A stretch of 64,000 nucleotides of DNA, taken from Oopsacas minuta. Taxonomy: Eukaryota; Porifera; Hexactinellida; Lyssacinosida; Leucopsacidae. Positions 1 to 12,600 of the stretch are shown in pieces; position 1 is the stretch's first letter, and each line of letters opens with the position of its first letter. The notes under the pieces are model-generated. The model saw only the letters and a program-made list of their open reading frames with translations, made no database searches and was not told the origin of the DNA. Made by a program: the position numbers and the translations under genes. Location: assembly GCA_024704765.1 (NCBI GenBank), contig JAKMXF010000348.1, forward strand, positions 7,165-71,164. The letters are read 5' to 3'.

Positions 1-353
1 AAATGATCGTGAACAAGATCCTTTTAAGACAAGTATCTAACAATATATACTGTGTTGTATACGAGTAGGGAGATCTCACTTGCTAATATTGCATATACTT
101 TTGATTTAGACTTACTTCGGTACTTTACAAGTAATTTAATGACCAAATTCTTTGTATTCTATTTCTGATCACCATGAGATTCCCCATGATTATAGAAAAA
201 TAATGCTCACGATTTCATTATGAAGTAAGAGATATATTCAGCAATACATTGGTCCACTTTACAAACATGATATAACTCTAATACATATAGTCATATAATC
301 TTTAACAAATATACATTAATTCTAAATCAAATATACCAATTCAGTCTTTATCA
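1..353. other. 5' flanking sequence, no gene seen
   Basis: AT-rich sequence with stops in all frames. I see no coding exon, RNA gene or recognisable repeat. It probably holds the promoter and 5' UTR of the membrane-protein gene that starts at 354. Confidence 0.5.
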
Positions 354-1499
354 ATGTCAGTAATACTCGTAATATTAACTACTATACTGCTTATTGTATT
401 CTTTGCGGTAAGTATTTACTGGACTTATGTTTTCGTGGTTAAAATATTTCTGTCAAAGAAATACATGAAGAGTGCTGCTAGAAACATCTCCGATGATGAA
501 TCAGGTTATATTTGTGAGCAATACTATTATCACTATCAAACAGAAATAAGAAAATACATATTCTTACTTATGATTAACTTTATGGAGTTATTTGGTGCTG
601 TTTCATATTATACACAAATGGTATTGCAGACCTACAAATATGATTCAAAACAAATAGCAAATAGCAGTATAGAAGTACATGTAGTGAATTGTGCAAATGT
701 GAATAGCACTGTTTTGAGAGACAATCAGATTAGATCATCTGCTATTCCATCAGTTACAATCTTCAGAGCATTTGGTAACGTGGCTGATATGTTTGTAGCA
801 GGGTTGGGAGTTTGTCTGATGAGTTACTTGATAACCAGAATGAAGAATGGATCTATCCCGAATAACATCAAAATTACGAGGTTTATTATCATTTTATTGG
901 TGACTAGTATTGTCATCATCTTAACTTCATATTTTACATTCTACATTATCTTGAGTGGAGTGATATTTCTGCCTGTTTTAACCATTAATCTACTTTTATT
1001 CATAAAATATGTGAATAAATTTAAAGAAGCTCTCCTACAGATAGCATTTGAGCGTCTCTCACAACACGGATCGAATAAGATAGAAATGAAACAATACAGA
1101 TACTTCACATACAATATGTACTGTATTTGTATCGGATTTTCCTTAATCACAATAAGTGCATATTCTGCGAATATTCCACGTTTCATATTGTCAGGTGTAT
1201 TCTTCGGACATTGTTACTTCCCATTTAATCTTGTTTTCCCATCCAAGATGAAACTTCCATTTTCTGATCAATTTATGAATTATATCGATCTCATTGTTAC
1301 TTACATACCATCAATAGAACATATAACAGCATTTTGTGGAGTAGTTATACTTATTTCCCCCTTTCTATTCATAACATTTTACACTTGGATCGTTATTCTA
1401 TACCTAAAGACAAGAAGGAAATCTGACTTACAATTCAGATATCATGTGAACAGTAATAATGAAGAATCTATGTTGAAAGAAAATCTTTTGAAGAAATAA
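354..1499 (+). CDS. Multi-pass membrane protein, family A (copy 1)
   Basis: Intronless 381-residue protein that I cannot assign to a known family. Hydrophobic segments lie near residues 4-28, 67-90, 140-163, 174-196, 198-219, 252-275 and 328-352, which suggests about seven membrane passes, with a short charged C-terminal tail ending LLKK. Two relatives lie in this window: an intact one at 30387-31505 and a broken one on the minus strand at 37514-38587. The copies share an xYW..VF start, an A-R-N-I-S motif after TM1, QHGSNKxExKQYRY (QYGSNKEELKQYRY in the broken copy) before the sixth segment, and FFGxCxFPFNL after it. The ATG is the first in frame and opens the first TM segment. A chemoreceptor-like role is possible but rests only on topology and multiplicity. 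Confidence 0.75.
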   Translation: MSVILVILTTILLIVFFAVSIYWTYVFVVKIFLSKKYMKSAARNISDDESGYICEQYYYHYQTEIRKYIFLLMINFMELFGAVSYYTQMVLQTYKYDSKQIANSSIEVHVVNCANVNSTVLRDNQIRSSAIPSVTIFRAFGNVADMFVAGLGVCLMSYLITRMKNGSIPNNIKITRFIIILLVTSIVIILTSYFTFYIILSGVIFLPVLTINLLLFIKYVNKFKEALLQIAFERLSQHGSNKIEMKQYRYFTYNMYCICIGFSLITISAYSANIPRFILSGVFFGHCYFPFNLVFPSKMKLPFSDQFMNYIDLIVTYIPSIEHITAFCGVVILISPFLFITFYTWIVILYLKTRRKSDLQFRYHVNSNNEESMLKENLLKK

Positions 1500-1872
1500 T
1501 TTCCATTACATAATTAAGGACTGTAGATTTGTATGTGAGGTTAATGCTCATACTCTATTGATATTTATGTATTATATGGAGTTATCCATTTATTTATACT
1601 GAATTTTACTAGTATTTTGTTATTAGATAAGTTTATTAATATTTTGGAATTTTAGTGTGCATATTTGGTAGAAATTTTCTCACAAATCTAAACAACTGAA
1701 CAATATATAAATAGATAATATTGAGTTGAATTAAGAGAAAATCCTTTTCAGCTTTAATGTTTGAATAATTTTGAGTTCTCCTAGAAATATGAACTTGTAT
1801 CATATTGTAGGTAATAGACTAATAGGTATTCGTGGTCTACTACCTACACTGACGTGTATGTTACCAAAATGC
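1500..1872. other. Intergenic spacer
   Basis: AT-rich 3' flank of the membrane-protein gene. Short ORFs here are uninterrupted by chance and lack domains. The last nine bases (CCAAAATGC, 1864-1872) reappear at 2399-2407 and look like the target-site duplication of the following MITE. Confidence 0.5.
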
Positions 1873-2399
1873 GGGGCGCCTACATTAGGTCGAATTTACT
1901 ATGAATGCATTAGGTCGAATTCTATTTCAGCTAAGTTGTCGATAGAGCGAATGTATATTAGCTACGAATATCTCGTATTTAAGGCCAATTCATATTTTGA
2001 GAAACACTGAATGCTTCCTTAAATTTCGAAAAAATCTACAAAAACGTTTTAAAAGCAAAAAGTCCAGCGATCCCCCATTTTGGAAACTTTTCTAATAATT
2101 AATCCAACAAAGGTCCATTTAAACATAAAATTACCATGGACTCCACATCCCCGCCTCTATGTAGTTTAATAACGAATACAAATGAAAACTCCAAGACCAA
2201 TAATGTAGTGAACGAAATCCCTAATCCCCTCCCAATGGTACGGGTTTATAATTAATACAATAAAATGTCCTATCACGTCCTCGTTTTTATACATCCATTT
2301 TCTACATCGATCTATCACAACGTCTTAATTCGACTTAATGCATACATTTTAAATTCGACCTAATGCCAACTCCGGAATTCGACCTAATGCAGCGCCCCC
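1873..2399. mobile_element. hAT-like MITE with subterminal repeats
   Basis: About 526 bp, bounded by inverted ends: GGGGCGCC..ATTAGGTCG on the left, and on the right GGGGCGCTGCATTAGGTCG in reverse complement. The motif GCATTAGGTCGAATT is repeated twice on the left and, with one variant, three times inverted on the right. The flanks carry the direct repeat CAAAATGC (8 bp, or 9 with the preceding C), the duplication size typical of hAT elements. No transposase is present, so it is non-autonomous. Confidence 0.6.
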
Positions 2400-2654
2400 C
2401 AAAATGCAAAGTAAGTGGAATAGGATATTCCATTTTCAACATCAATGACGCAAGCGTAACTTTCATATAATTGAATGATTTTATGACGGTAACCCCTAGA
2501 AAGTTCAATTGAAACTGAATCGTTTGCTAGAATAGTTTGTAATTATTTATATCAAAATAGAATTTAGTGGTTTCTAAGGAAATGAAAGTGTTAAATTGCA
2601 AATCATTGCTGATTATCAGATTTAGAGTTTAAACACAATACAATTCCCAAAGCC

Positions 2655-2795
2655 CCATTATGTTAGTTCAATTCTGCTGTTAAATTTTTACTGAGAATAT
2701 CAATACAGTATGTACAGGGTGGTTGATACCCTCATTTAGAAAGTATTGGGGGGGCGACCGCCCCTCTTGCCCCCCAGGATCGACGCCCTTGAGGA
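2655..2795. repeat. Dispersed repeat, copy 1 (second copy near 42220-42545)
   Basis: The stretch from TGTTAGTTCAATTCTG through CAGTATGTACAGGGTG to the GC-rich GGGCGACCG..CCCCCAGGATCGACGCC recurs near 42225-42290 and 42475-42535, with an extra insert between its two halves there. The GC-rich end looks like a hAT-type non-autonomous terminus. It contrasts sharply with its AT-rich surroundings. Confidence 0.5.
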
Positions 2796-2949
2796 TAGTT
2801 ACAAATCGGTTTAGAGGTTACAATTTGAGGAAATGTTTCTGTGTTTTGACAACAATTTTCCAAATTCCTATGTGTCCAAGATTTTAATACATATGAACAG
2901 GATTCTGGAGATTTTTATTTTGAATATAATCTATCTATACATAGCCCAA

Positions 2950-3865
2950 GGACTGATCACTGAGTCAAGTTTCATTGGACCAAGGATGGGAGGGAGTGAT
3001 CATATTTTGATAGGAAAATCTATAATCGCCGATAATAAGAAACGAGTACATTTTCACCCGAATAAATGTATTATTGACATGTAAGAATTCACAAAAGCCA
3101 CATTTGTGAAATTTTCAGATTGAAGTGACGTCATTCGTTAGTGTAATTGGCAAATATATATTAAAAACTGCACTATCTTTGAAACCATCTACAATGTTAA
3201 TTATTAATCTATGTTCAAACTGTTGAAATACCAAATAATCTAAAACTGTCTTCGTGCCAAATTTAATGATTTTTTCATGATAAAGTTCGCAATTTCTGAA
3301 TTATCCCACAGACCATGGATGTCACATGTTTTGCCAATATCCACTTATAACTCGATAATCGTGGAAATTATGCAATTATGGTCATATCAGGATGGCCATT
3401 TTATAGTAGACACCAAACTTTTCTTACCCTTGTGATATATTTTGATATGATATCTCTTACCAATATGCGCAATCTCAAAAATGACCATTTATGGGCATAA
3501 TCATGATTACGTGCGATAACTCAGAAATTGCGAACTTTATCATGAAAAAATTAATATATTTTGTACGAAGACGGTTTTAGATTATTTGGTATTCCAACAT
3601 TTTGAACACATAGATTAAAAATTAACGTTCTACATGGTTTCAAAGATGGTGCAGTTTTAATATATATTTGCCAATTACGCTAACAAATGACGTCACTTCG
3701 ATCTGAAAATTTCAGAAATGTGGCCTTTGTGAAGTCTTACAAGTCGATAATGCATTTATTCGGGTGAAATGTATCAGTTTCTTATTATCGGCGTTTATAG
3801 ATTTTCTCAGCAAAATATATCCACTTCCACTTATCCCTGGTCCAAAGTAGCGATCACGCTTTTCT
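2950..3865. repeat. Foldback element with ~330 bp inverted arms
   Basis: The left arm (about 2950-3315) and right arm (about 3505-3865) are inverted copies. Matching landmarks are GGACCAAGGAT / ATCCCTGGTCC, AATCTATAATCGCCG / CGGCGTTTATAGATT, TGACGTCATTCGTTAG / CTAACAAATGACGTCA and GTTCGCAATTTCTGA / TCAGAAATTGCGAAC. The unpaired centre is about 190 bp. No long ORF lies inside. The right arm ends about 35 bp before the RUFY start codon, so the element forms the RUFY promoter or 5' UTR. Transcription through it would give a long hairpin RNA. Confidence 0.75.
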
Positions 3866-3900
3866 TTAGGAGGCTATGCTCTATTATATTCCGATTTAGA

Positions 3901-6900
3901 ATGTCGAAATTAGATCTCTCTTCTCCAAGCAGTAGTAGCATTGCTAAAGACTTAGCCAGCGAGCAGAGACGAGAGAAGAATGCTCAAGTTGAGCGTACGA
4001 ATTTGCTGAACATGCTAAAGCTGTCTATCAAAGCTCTAATTGAATCCTATATGGAGTTACGTAAGCAGATAACTGATGGACACAGAGAGTTAGAGCAGTT
4101 CTTTATAATTCTAGAAGATATTCTCAGACATAGGATTAGAACTAAGAGAAATATTCTTGGTGCTAAAAGGGAATTTCTAGGTTTGTAAACTTAATGAATT
4201 AGTTCACTTTGTTATACCGCGCAGTTGTTCCAGTTTTGATACGGAAGTGGAACCGAAAGTTACAGATCCAATGGTGCTCCGAGGGGGAGAAAACTGGCCT
4301 TTTCACACAAGTTGAGATTTGAGTTCCACGTTCCTGCCTCAGATATGCCAGATCCGGGACCGCTCTGGTCCCAACCAGAGCCAATGTGCCCAATCCTAAA
4401 GGTACTAGGCCAGTGAATATTTCTGCTCCAGTGGTGTAACCATGATGGGGTACCCTTGCCCTTATTCGTTACTGATATTTTTTATCATTCATTATATTTC
4501 CCGATATTTGCTAACTTGATTCCTCCATAAATCTCAGTTAGATAAGCTCTACAAAATCTCTTGAATTTTCTGTGGATCGTCATAAGAGGCTGAATATACT
4601 ATTTAGCTTAGCTTCCCCATACCAGTTTAAGTAATTTATCCCTCGAGAGTGGGGACCATACATATGATATTAATTCGAATCTTGTGTGTGTTGTATACGG
4701 CGATTAGAAAACAGAATTTGAATTTGTCAAAAATTTGAATTTTTCCTTTCCACAGGTTTTGGCGAAACAGTATATTTCCAGCGAATTGCATTTATAATAG
4801 TTTATAGATATTTTGCGTAATTTTTCCTTTAATATAATTTCGTAAGTCAAGAGTTCTTGGCTAACAGAGCTCAGTGCACCACGAATACTGAGATCAGGGC
4901 GCTGGAGCGTGCCCGGATCTTCGAAATTTCAAGAACCTCAGAAATAACAATTAATCTATGGTAGATCCAATTTGTATAAAATATGAAAAGTCTAATCGCA
5001 TTTGAAATTACGAAATGTTTTACCATTTGTGGTTACTAATAATTATATAATTATACTAAATATAACTCAGGTAAATGAAAAATTAGCTGAAAATTGTCAA
5101 ATTATTCAAACTTTTTGGCGAAATGACGCCCGGTTTAGAGAGGTTCTGTTTACAGAAATGGTCCCCTATATGTTTATTACATATTTATCCATGGATGGTG
5201 GATTTCGTGTACTTTATGTTTTATAGAAAACCTCTCTCAAATCCCGCATCAGTCCTACTTTCATATAAACGATTTGTTAATGGTTAAGGCTCAACCATGG
5301 ATTACTTTATAATCACAATATCTCCATAGGTGCTCTGGAAGCTATTGAAAAGGTATATCCTGACATTTCTTCTAACTTAACCAGTGCTAAGACCATGCCT
5401 GGCATAAAGACTATCCTCGGTAAGTGTAGAGCATGGTTAAGACTCTCACTGATGGGAAAATGTATTGCTGATGACTTCAAGGCCCTGATTGATAATAAAC
5501 AATTGCTAGTAGACTGGTATGAACCTGATTCAATTATATTCACAGAAGATGCTGTTGTTATTGGTGGACTACTACAATCACTGAATGCACTAGATTATAA
5601 CCTGACAAGTGATGGGTCAGAATTTGATATTGAAAGCATTGCAATAGACTTTAGTATGTTTCTGAAAGATGGTAACTATCTTAAAACATCTAATCCTCCA
5701 TCTTCACCCACACATGCTCAAAACGCATCACCCGGTACTAACGAATTTTCTATGTTACTTGACCAGAAGGCTTACCTCGAGGAATTGAATAAAAAACTCA
5801 CACAAGAGTTGGCACAAGCAAATATTATCATTGAGGAACAAGGACTAAATCTGAAAACTAAAAAGTTAGAAAAATCTGATTTAGAAGTGAAGCTAGATAC
5901 AACAGTTAAGGAATTATCTGACCTGAAAACTATCGTAGAATCTTCTTCACTCGTGCATAAGAAGGAATTGGAAGTAATTACCAGTGACTTAGATGTTGAG
6001 AGAGAAACATATCAGCATTCACGTAGTACACTAAATGAGTTATATCAAGCTGTACAGAAACAGTTAGAGTCTGAATTAAAACTGAGACAGGAATTGGAAA
6101 AGGAATTGAGTGGTCAGAGACATTTAAGGAGTGAGAGTGAGGTAGCAACTAGATTGTTAGAAAAGAATATACAAGAGAAACAGGATAGTATTATTTCCAT
6201 GCGTGAGCAGTTGAGTGAGACTAAAATATCCCTGGTACAGATGCAGAGTAAGATTGAAGAGCAAGTAAGTACTGATTGAGTAGAATGGGGTAATATAGAA
6301 GGTTCCTTTGTGTGAGAAATCTCTGCTACCAAATTTAAAATTCATTCATAGGTCATTTAGGGCCGCAAAATTCACTTAAGATATCCATGGTTCCCCAATG
6401 TAGGCGCTGTTAGGTAACAAGCTACATATATAACTTCCAGTACTATAGGATATTACATATATTATATAACACTTATCCCTTGATCGATACAAGACTGTCA
6501 TTATTTTATCATGGCTATTGCAACTCATTTTTCTGACTCAGGCCAGCTGTCCATAAAACTGTCAAACTCTCATTAATTTCTAAAAGATTATTTCCTACTC
6601 TCATCCCACCTACCGGCTACCCATAGGCCCTAGTTTTAAAACCAATTACAAAATTTACAACTTTATAGGAGCCGTTCAAAATTCCCTTTGTTTTGCTCCC
6701 TCCCCTCTTTGTATCACCCTTTTTCACTATTTTGTAATACAAAATGAATAGGACTGTCACCCTCCGCATACCTCCCCTCTCCCCTTTTGCCTTACGTAGC
6801 GTTTGAACGATCCCAGAACAATCTAATCTTATGATTGTAGTTTTTCATCAATTATTTGGTGACAGGGTTTCGCCATCTCAAAAACGAATTGACTTAGACC

Positions 6901-8823
6901 AGAATTATCTGTAGTCAATTTTGTTATTTGTTTCATTAATAGACAGAAATTGCCAGTGATCAGTCACAACGTATAGAGTCCCTTGAGACTACTTGTGGGG
7001 GGTTATCTAAAGATAATCAAATACTGAGGACTGAGATTCAGAGGAATAAGGAGCAGTTACAAATATCTCAACATTCTGCTACACAGCTGACTTCTGCTCT
7101 TAATGAATCAGAACAGAGGTACAGTAGAATATTAAGATATAATAATAGGTGTAGTAGCCCAGAATATACCCCTGTTAAGTTGTCTGGACATACATATTTG
7201 TAATGGATTAACGTGAATGCTACCTGTGTTTTATATGGGCTTTACACTGGCTGTCTAATCTCGCCTGGGAATGTCACTTAAACTGGTTTTTCCCATATTA
7301 GAATGTTTACGTATTGTTATTTATTTATTATAACATTCATTATACTGAATCGAACTCGTTCTTCAAGCTATCGACAACTTGAACTACCAATTCGTGATCA
7401 GGTCGCCCGACAACAGGGCGGTCCTAGAATCTCGCATACCCTGGGCTAGGCCAGGGCAGGGCAATAATTTTCAAACTCTTGAGCAAATCCGCCGTTTATC
7501 CCTCTAGGATTGCCACTGACCCGAGTAAATTTGCCAATTCTACATCCCTAGAATATTTATATATACCTGGCGGCCAAGGGGCAGGATATGAAATTGTTAT
7601 AATCGTACTATATGAACCTTGTTCAGTTGATTCAAGCTTAAAACGAACTTTGATATCCGAAATGATGGCATGTTCACTATTTTATCATCGAAAATCTATT
7701 GTTCTATTATTCCTTGTTCTCTCTCAGATTTCAGAATACAGAACGTGACCTTAAGATGGAGAGACAATGGCGTACAGCTCTACAGAGTGAGTTAGAACAG
7801 GTAAATACTGCTAATTTAGAGCTTACTAAAGAGAGCGAGCAGCTAGCAGCTTTGAAAATAGAACATGAAGGTCTGCAAATTAGAGTGGGAGACCTTCAAG
7901 AGGTTTGTAATAACATTTCTATATTAATTACATTTAATCTTTGAATTTCTTTTCAATGTTATAAATACAGATTTTGGGTCATATAATATACAGCAGAACA
8001 AATATTAGTACGTGTAAATCGAGTGTACGAGTTCTACTGTAGGTAGATGTTTAAAAAATAACATATGTTCGGGTTCATGCCAAAGTGTACTGACTTTTAC
8101 TTTTGATCAGTCACCGTCACTCAATTATCCGAACATCTCATTCTAACTTTCTAATTTGCGGCAATCCCATCCATGGTGTCCAGTTATTGACAATCATAGG
8201 GCGCTAGAAATGTGAATACTTAAATGATGGAATTGTTTCAAATTGTCTGTAATTTTAAATACTTATATTGAAAACCAAATGAATTAACGTAAACAAAGCT
8301 GATCAGTAATTTGTAAATACAACCGTGATGTTATCGCTGTTAACTTCTGTTATAATTAACCTGTATATGGGGAAAAGCTATTGGGACAAAAGTCCAGATT
8401 TTAGTTTCCTGGGAATAATTCTTCTGTCCAAATCACGTGACCGTCGCTATTTTATTTCTCTCTAACATATGACCTACGTTTACGTAATAAAATATTATAT
8501 AATTTCAATCCCATAATTAGGCATGTGCAGAGCAAGAGATTGCCTTAGTAGAAATGGGCCAGTCATTAAGTTCAGCACATCAAAACCTGTCAAATGTCAA
8601 ACTCTCAAACAGACGCATGTGGGTAGAAGATAGAACTACAAATGACTGTCAAAAGTGTCAAAAATCATTCACAATGAAACGTCGTAGACATCATTGTCGT
8701 AATTGTGGTGGAATATACTGTGCTGCTTGTTCAGACAATAATTTCTCTATAGCAGCCTCCTCCAAGCCAGTTAGAGTCTGTGATAATTGTTATAATGTTT
8801 TGTGTGAAAGCTTACCTCAATGA
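3901..8823 (+). CDS. RUFY: RUN and FYVE domain protein (RUFY family), five exons
   Basis: Early-endosome adaptor of the RUFY family: the RUN domain engages small GTPases and the FYVE finger binds PtdIns3P. Exons read as 3901-4180, 5330-6264, 6943-7118, 7728-7902 and 8521-8823, all with GT-AG introns and consistent phase, giving 622 residues, a normal RUFY length. The RUN domain (about 20-190) shows ERTNLLNMLKLSIKALIES, LGKCRAWLRLSLM and the IDFSMFLK end. A long coiled coil follows. The C-terminal FYVE has WVED, CQKC, the basic RRRHHCRNCG ligand motif and RVCDNC. I chose the ATG of MSKLDL: it follows the foldback repeat and opens the conserved N-terminus, whereas the longer frame starts inside the repeat. 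Intron 2 carries a small MITE. Frame is intact throughout. Confidence 0.93.
4200..5300. repeat. RUFY intron 1 with repeat material
   Basis: This 1.1 kb intron has a GC-richer block (about 4200-4440) of unknown origin. A second block (about 4905-5045, around CAGAAATAACAAT and GATCCAATTTGTAT) recurs in direct orientation near 29375-29500. No coding sequence is apparent. Confidence 0.45.
6668..6816. mobile_element. Small MITE in RUFY intron 2
   Basis: About 149 bp between imperfect inverted ends GGAGCCGTTCAAA and TTTGAACGATCCC, with pyrimidine-rich stretches and TACGTA near the right end. A partial copy lies near 59215-59315 (GGAGCCGTCCAAACG followed by TTACGTAA). No coding capacity. Confidence 0.5.
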
Positions 8824-9631
8824 CATACACAGCAGGTTCTATTTGATTGAAGAATGGAGGATTTTTATGTTTTTTTGCTGTAAATCTTTGTAAATTTGTT
8901 TTGCAATTATTATTACTTTATCGTTCTTTATTTTCTCAATTCAAATGTAATTATTCTGACAGAAAAATGGGAAGTGATTGATGGAAACACATTAATAGTT
9001 ATATTTAAAAGCATACTCTTATATACCATATACAGTGACTAGAATTCGAGACACGATATTCCGACTTAGTATTAATTAATGCAATGAAATTTGATCCTTC
9101 ACGCAAGTGAATAAACTGACTTATCAATTCAATTGATTCTTTATTCCATGCAAATAGGAATATTACAATATTCGGAACGATCATTGCTCTTTGTTAAACT
9201 CTAAAAACAATTATAGTAATCAAACAATGCATTTATCGTTTTAGGGAAAATAATAGTAACCCATGAAGTAATACTCGCTGTACAACATTAGCACCGAGTT
9301 AGCCGCACCCGAAAAATTTAAGATTACTTTTCCTCCCTGGTTAAGCTGGATAATCAGCTCTCCTCAGTGGCCAATTTTGGTGATCGAATTTCTCATCCTC
9401 TAGTCCACTATTCACAATGTTTCCAACAGGATGTTTGTGAAGTGCTCATTAATGAGATTGAGCGCCGTCTCTTTATCAATTATACATCAACTTAGATTAA
9501 TCCCTATGCATAGACTCCACATCTTAACGCAGCTAAACGTTCTAAGCCTGTAAGGGTGGTTAACAAACTTATTCGAGAACACGCTGTCTATACGTATTCT
9601 GATTATATAACTTGTTTTGTATTTTATTAAG
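8824..9631. other. Spacer between RUFY and the polymerase fusion gene
   Basis: Mostly AT-rich. It should hold the RUFY 3' end and the promoter of the large fusion gene; ATTATATAAC sits about 25 bp before that start codon, but I cannot assign it as a TATA box with certainty. A 58-codon coding-like stretch at 9322-9495 is listed separately. Confidence 0.5.
9322..9495 (+). other. Short coding-like stretch of unknown origin
   Basis: A 58-codon open frame between stops, without an initiating ATG. It reads as ordinary soluble protein (for example DNQLSSVANFGDR and CEVLINEIERRLF), with codon texture richer than its flanks. It could be an orphan exon, an exon relic or chance. No clean splice sites link it to either neighbour. 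Confidence 0.25.
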
Positions 9632-12600
9632 ATGAATTGTAGCGGATGTAATAGAAAACTATTGTCATTAGATGACGTCTGTTTTTTCATGCTAAGTCCT
9701 AAAGAAATACATTTCATAGTCAAGACTGAACGTCAAATATTCGCACAGGATAAGTTGAGGAGTGATTGGGATTCTAAAAGAGGCACTAAAGTAACATGTA
9801 TGTTCTGTGACTATGTAGTAGGTAAGAATATCCCTATTGGTCCGAATAACATGAATGTAATTGCGTTTGGAACAGAGAAAGTTCGTTTATTCAACCAACC
9901 AAAGACAAGAATTGATAAATGGCCGAATTTTTATAATATCTCCCCTTACAATTCAATCGAACAACGAACAATGCAAAATTTCTTTTGTCGCAATTATTGT
10001 TCACATACGAATAAAATTCTTAATCTACAATCAGGCAACAAATGGAAAATACATTACCCAAATATTGACAATATACAAGAATTCAATTTTACTGACATTT
10101 TACTGTCAAATATTATACCAAGGGAATATCAAATAACTTGCTATATAGAAGCATTACAACGTGATCTGGTTATAGTGCTACCTACAGGGTCTGGTAAGAC
10201 ATTAATCGCGTCATTAGTTGCCGGTAAAATGAAGCAATTAAATCCAAACTACATGGTGTTGTTCATTGTAGATCGTATACCGTTAGTTTTTCAACAGGGT
10301 GAAGCGCTTCGGCTTGACACTCATTTAAATGTGTGTTGTCTGTGTAGCGAGACCAGGACAGAGTTTATACTTAGAAAATTACGAGAGGGACATTATGATA
10401 TTCTCGTATCAACCGCTGGAGCCTTTCTTAACCTCATGGACTGTAATGAACTGAGTATTAATGCGTTTTGTCTAGTTATATTGGATGAGTGCCATCATGC
10501 AACAGGACAGCATGATTATGTGAGAATACTTGAGAGAATAAAGGTATGTTCTCCTCAGTATAAACCAAGGATAATAGGATTAACTGCTTCCCCACTATCT
10601 GCTAAAACCGATCTCTCTACTACAGTAAAACTCCTGAATGATTTTAAACAGCTGTTTTCTAATGCTCCTATCTGTCACAATATTAATCTTGCTGGTTATA
10701 AATTCGCTAACCAAAAGATTGAACTTATTACAGTTCCTAATAACGACTGGGCATTTCAATCGTACACACAAGCACTGTTAGATGAAATGCATAATGTAGC
10801 TGACGTAATTAATTGTATACGAGGTGAGAATATTATTAAGAAAGAACCATGGAATGAACCTTACTCTATGCTACGTTTAAAGAAAGCTTGTGCCATTATA
10901 CTCAGATTCTTTGATAGGGGTTTGAATGAACAAGTTCAGCTAATGAAATGCTATATTTCTGCGTTAGAAATCGCAGAATTGGTTGGGGTTTCTTATGCGA
11001 ATAAAGTTCTCAATAATACACCACTGTGTGGAAAGATACAATCTAGCTCTATACTATCGCCGCGACTTAACAAACTCTTAAAATTACTCTTGGAATACCC
11101 CAGAACATCTAAAATCATAATATTCGTACACACCAGACAAGCCGGTGAGATCTTAACACGAATTCTGCAGGACAACAATGAAATATCTGATCGATTCTCT
11201 CCTCTGAAAATATTCGGACATGGTGGAGTTCTAGGGATGAGTTGGGATGAAGAACAAGCTGAAATAATACAAAATTTCCGAAGTGGGAATTGTAACCTAC
11301 TTGTCAGTACTTCTGTATTAGAGGAGGGATTAGACGTACCAGCCTGTGACGTAGTTATAAGGTTTGATGGAATTAAATCTCTTATTTCATTCGCACAAAG
11401 CAAAGGACGAGCACGTAAACTTGAAAATAGTAAATTCGTATTGATTCTCTCTCCAAGACAGAAATTGAAATATGATGAAATAAAACAAAGAGAAATAGTA
11501 CTGAAACAAGCTTTGAATCAAATTGATTCCAGAAATGCTGTAATGATTCCATCTACGAAAACTCTGATTATACAAAACAAAATATCTTCAAATCAGAGAA
11601 ATATAGAAATCCCAGAGTATTATTTCGCTAGATTTGAGTGTGCGATTGAATTCTACATTAGTGGTGTCCATGATCAGAACGACATATTAGAAGGTTTGAA
11701 TTGTATTTTGAGTAATGAATGTTTCCTCACGATTAAACGGATCGACGTTGTAGATGCTGATGCACTTTGGAAACAAAGAGGTATTTTTTCGAAAGAAGAC
11801 TGTTTGATTATTTGTGGCGTTCGTTCTCGTGACGTAATACAATCTTACCGTTTGTTGAGTACTAAATGGGATTTTTATATACAAAGTATTGAAGATCAGC
11901 CATTTGTATGGACAAAGCTTGAAATTCATACAAAGCAAAGTTTGAATAATTTTTGTACTTGGCCAGTATCGAGTATGCTATGGGGTTCATTTCTTGATAA
12001 AACAACTGTCTCTATAACAGAGAGATCTGCTACTGACGCTTCGTTAAGAATTGTTCCTAAACACTCACTCATAATATCTTTACCAGAAAGCGAGATTGAA
12101 ATTGAAATAAATTTTATTATAATTCATCATTTTTTACTCGCTTCATGGCAAGATAAGTATGTTAGCCTATTTATACCATTGTCCAGCTGTCCTATCGTAC
12201 GTATGAAAGATATAGATGATTTTACGACTAGATTGACATGTGACAACTGTCAGATTCTAAAGGTATTTGCTCAACATCCTGTCCTAGCTGTTACCTTACC
12301 ATATACTGCATCTAATTGGATACAACTTTGGTCTACATTACATAGCTCTAGCTTATTTCCAGTACCGTTATTTGACTCGAAGATCCAAATTATGGAAACA
12401 AATTTCTTTAACCCATTTATACCACCGCTGGTCGATTCGAATTATTGTGATAGAAAGCAGACAGAAGACTGTCTATGGTTATTATCTGTATTAAAATGTA
12501 CACGTAGTGTGTGTTTAACCCGACATACAATTGATATGATATTTCTATTTATTTCTCAATCAAATTCTCTTCAAAACTTACTTGCTATATCAGTTACACT

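Noticed and set aside
3769-3900. Extended RUFY N-terminus from the longer open frame
   Set aside because: That frame lies in the right arm of the foldback repeat and has no RUFY similarity; MSKLDL at 3901 is the natural start.
9617-9631. Extended start MYFIK for the fusion protein
   Set aside because: It depends on a TTG codon; the ATG at 9632 precedes the first CxxC motif.
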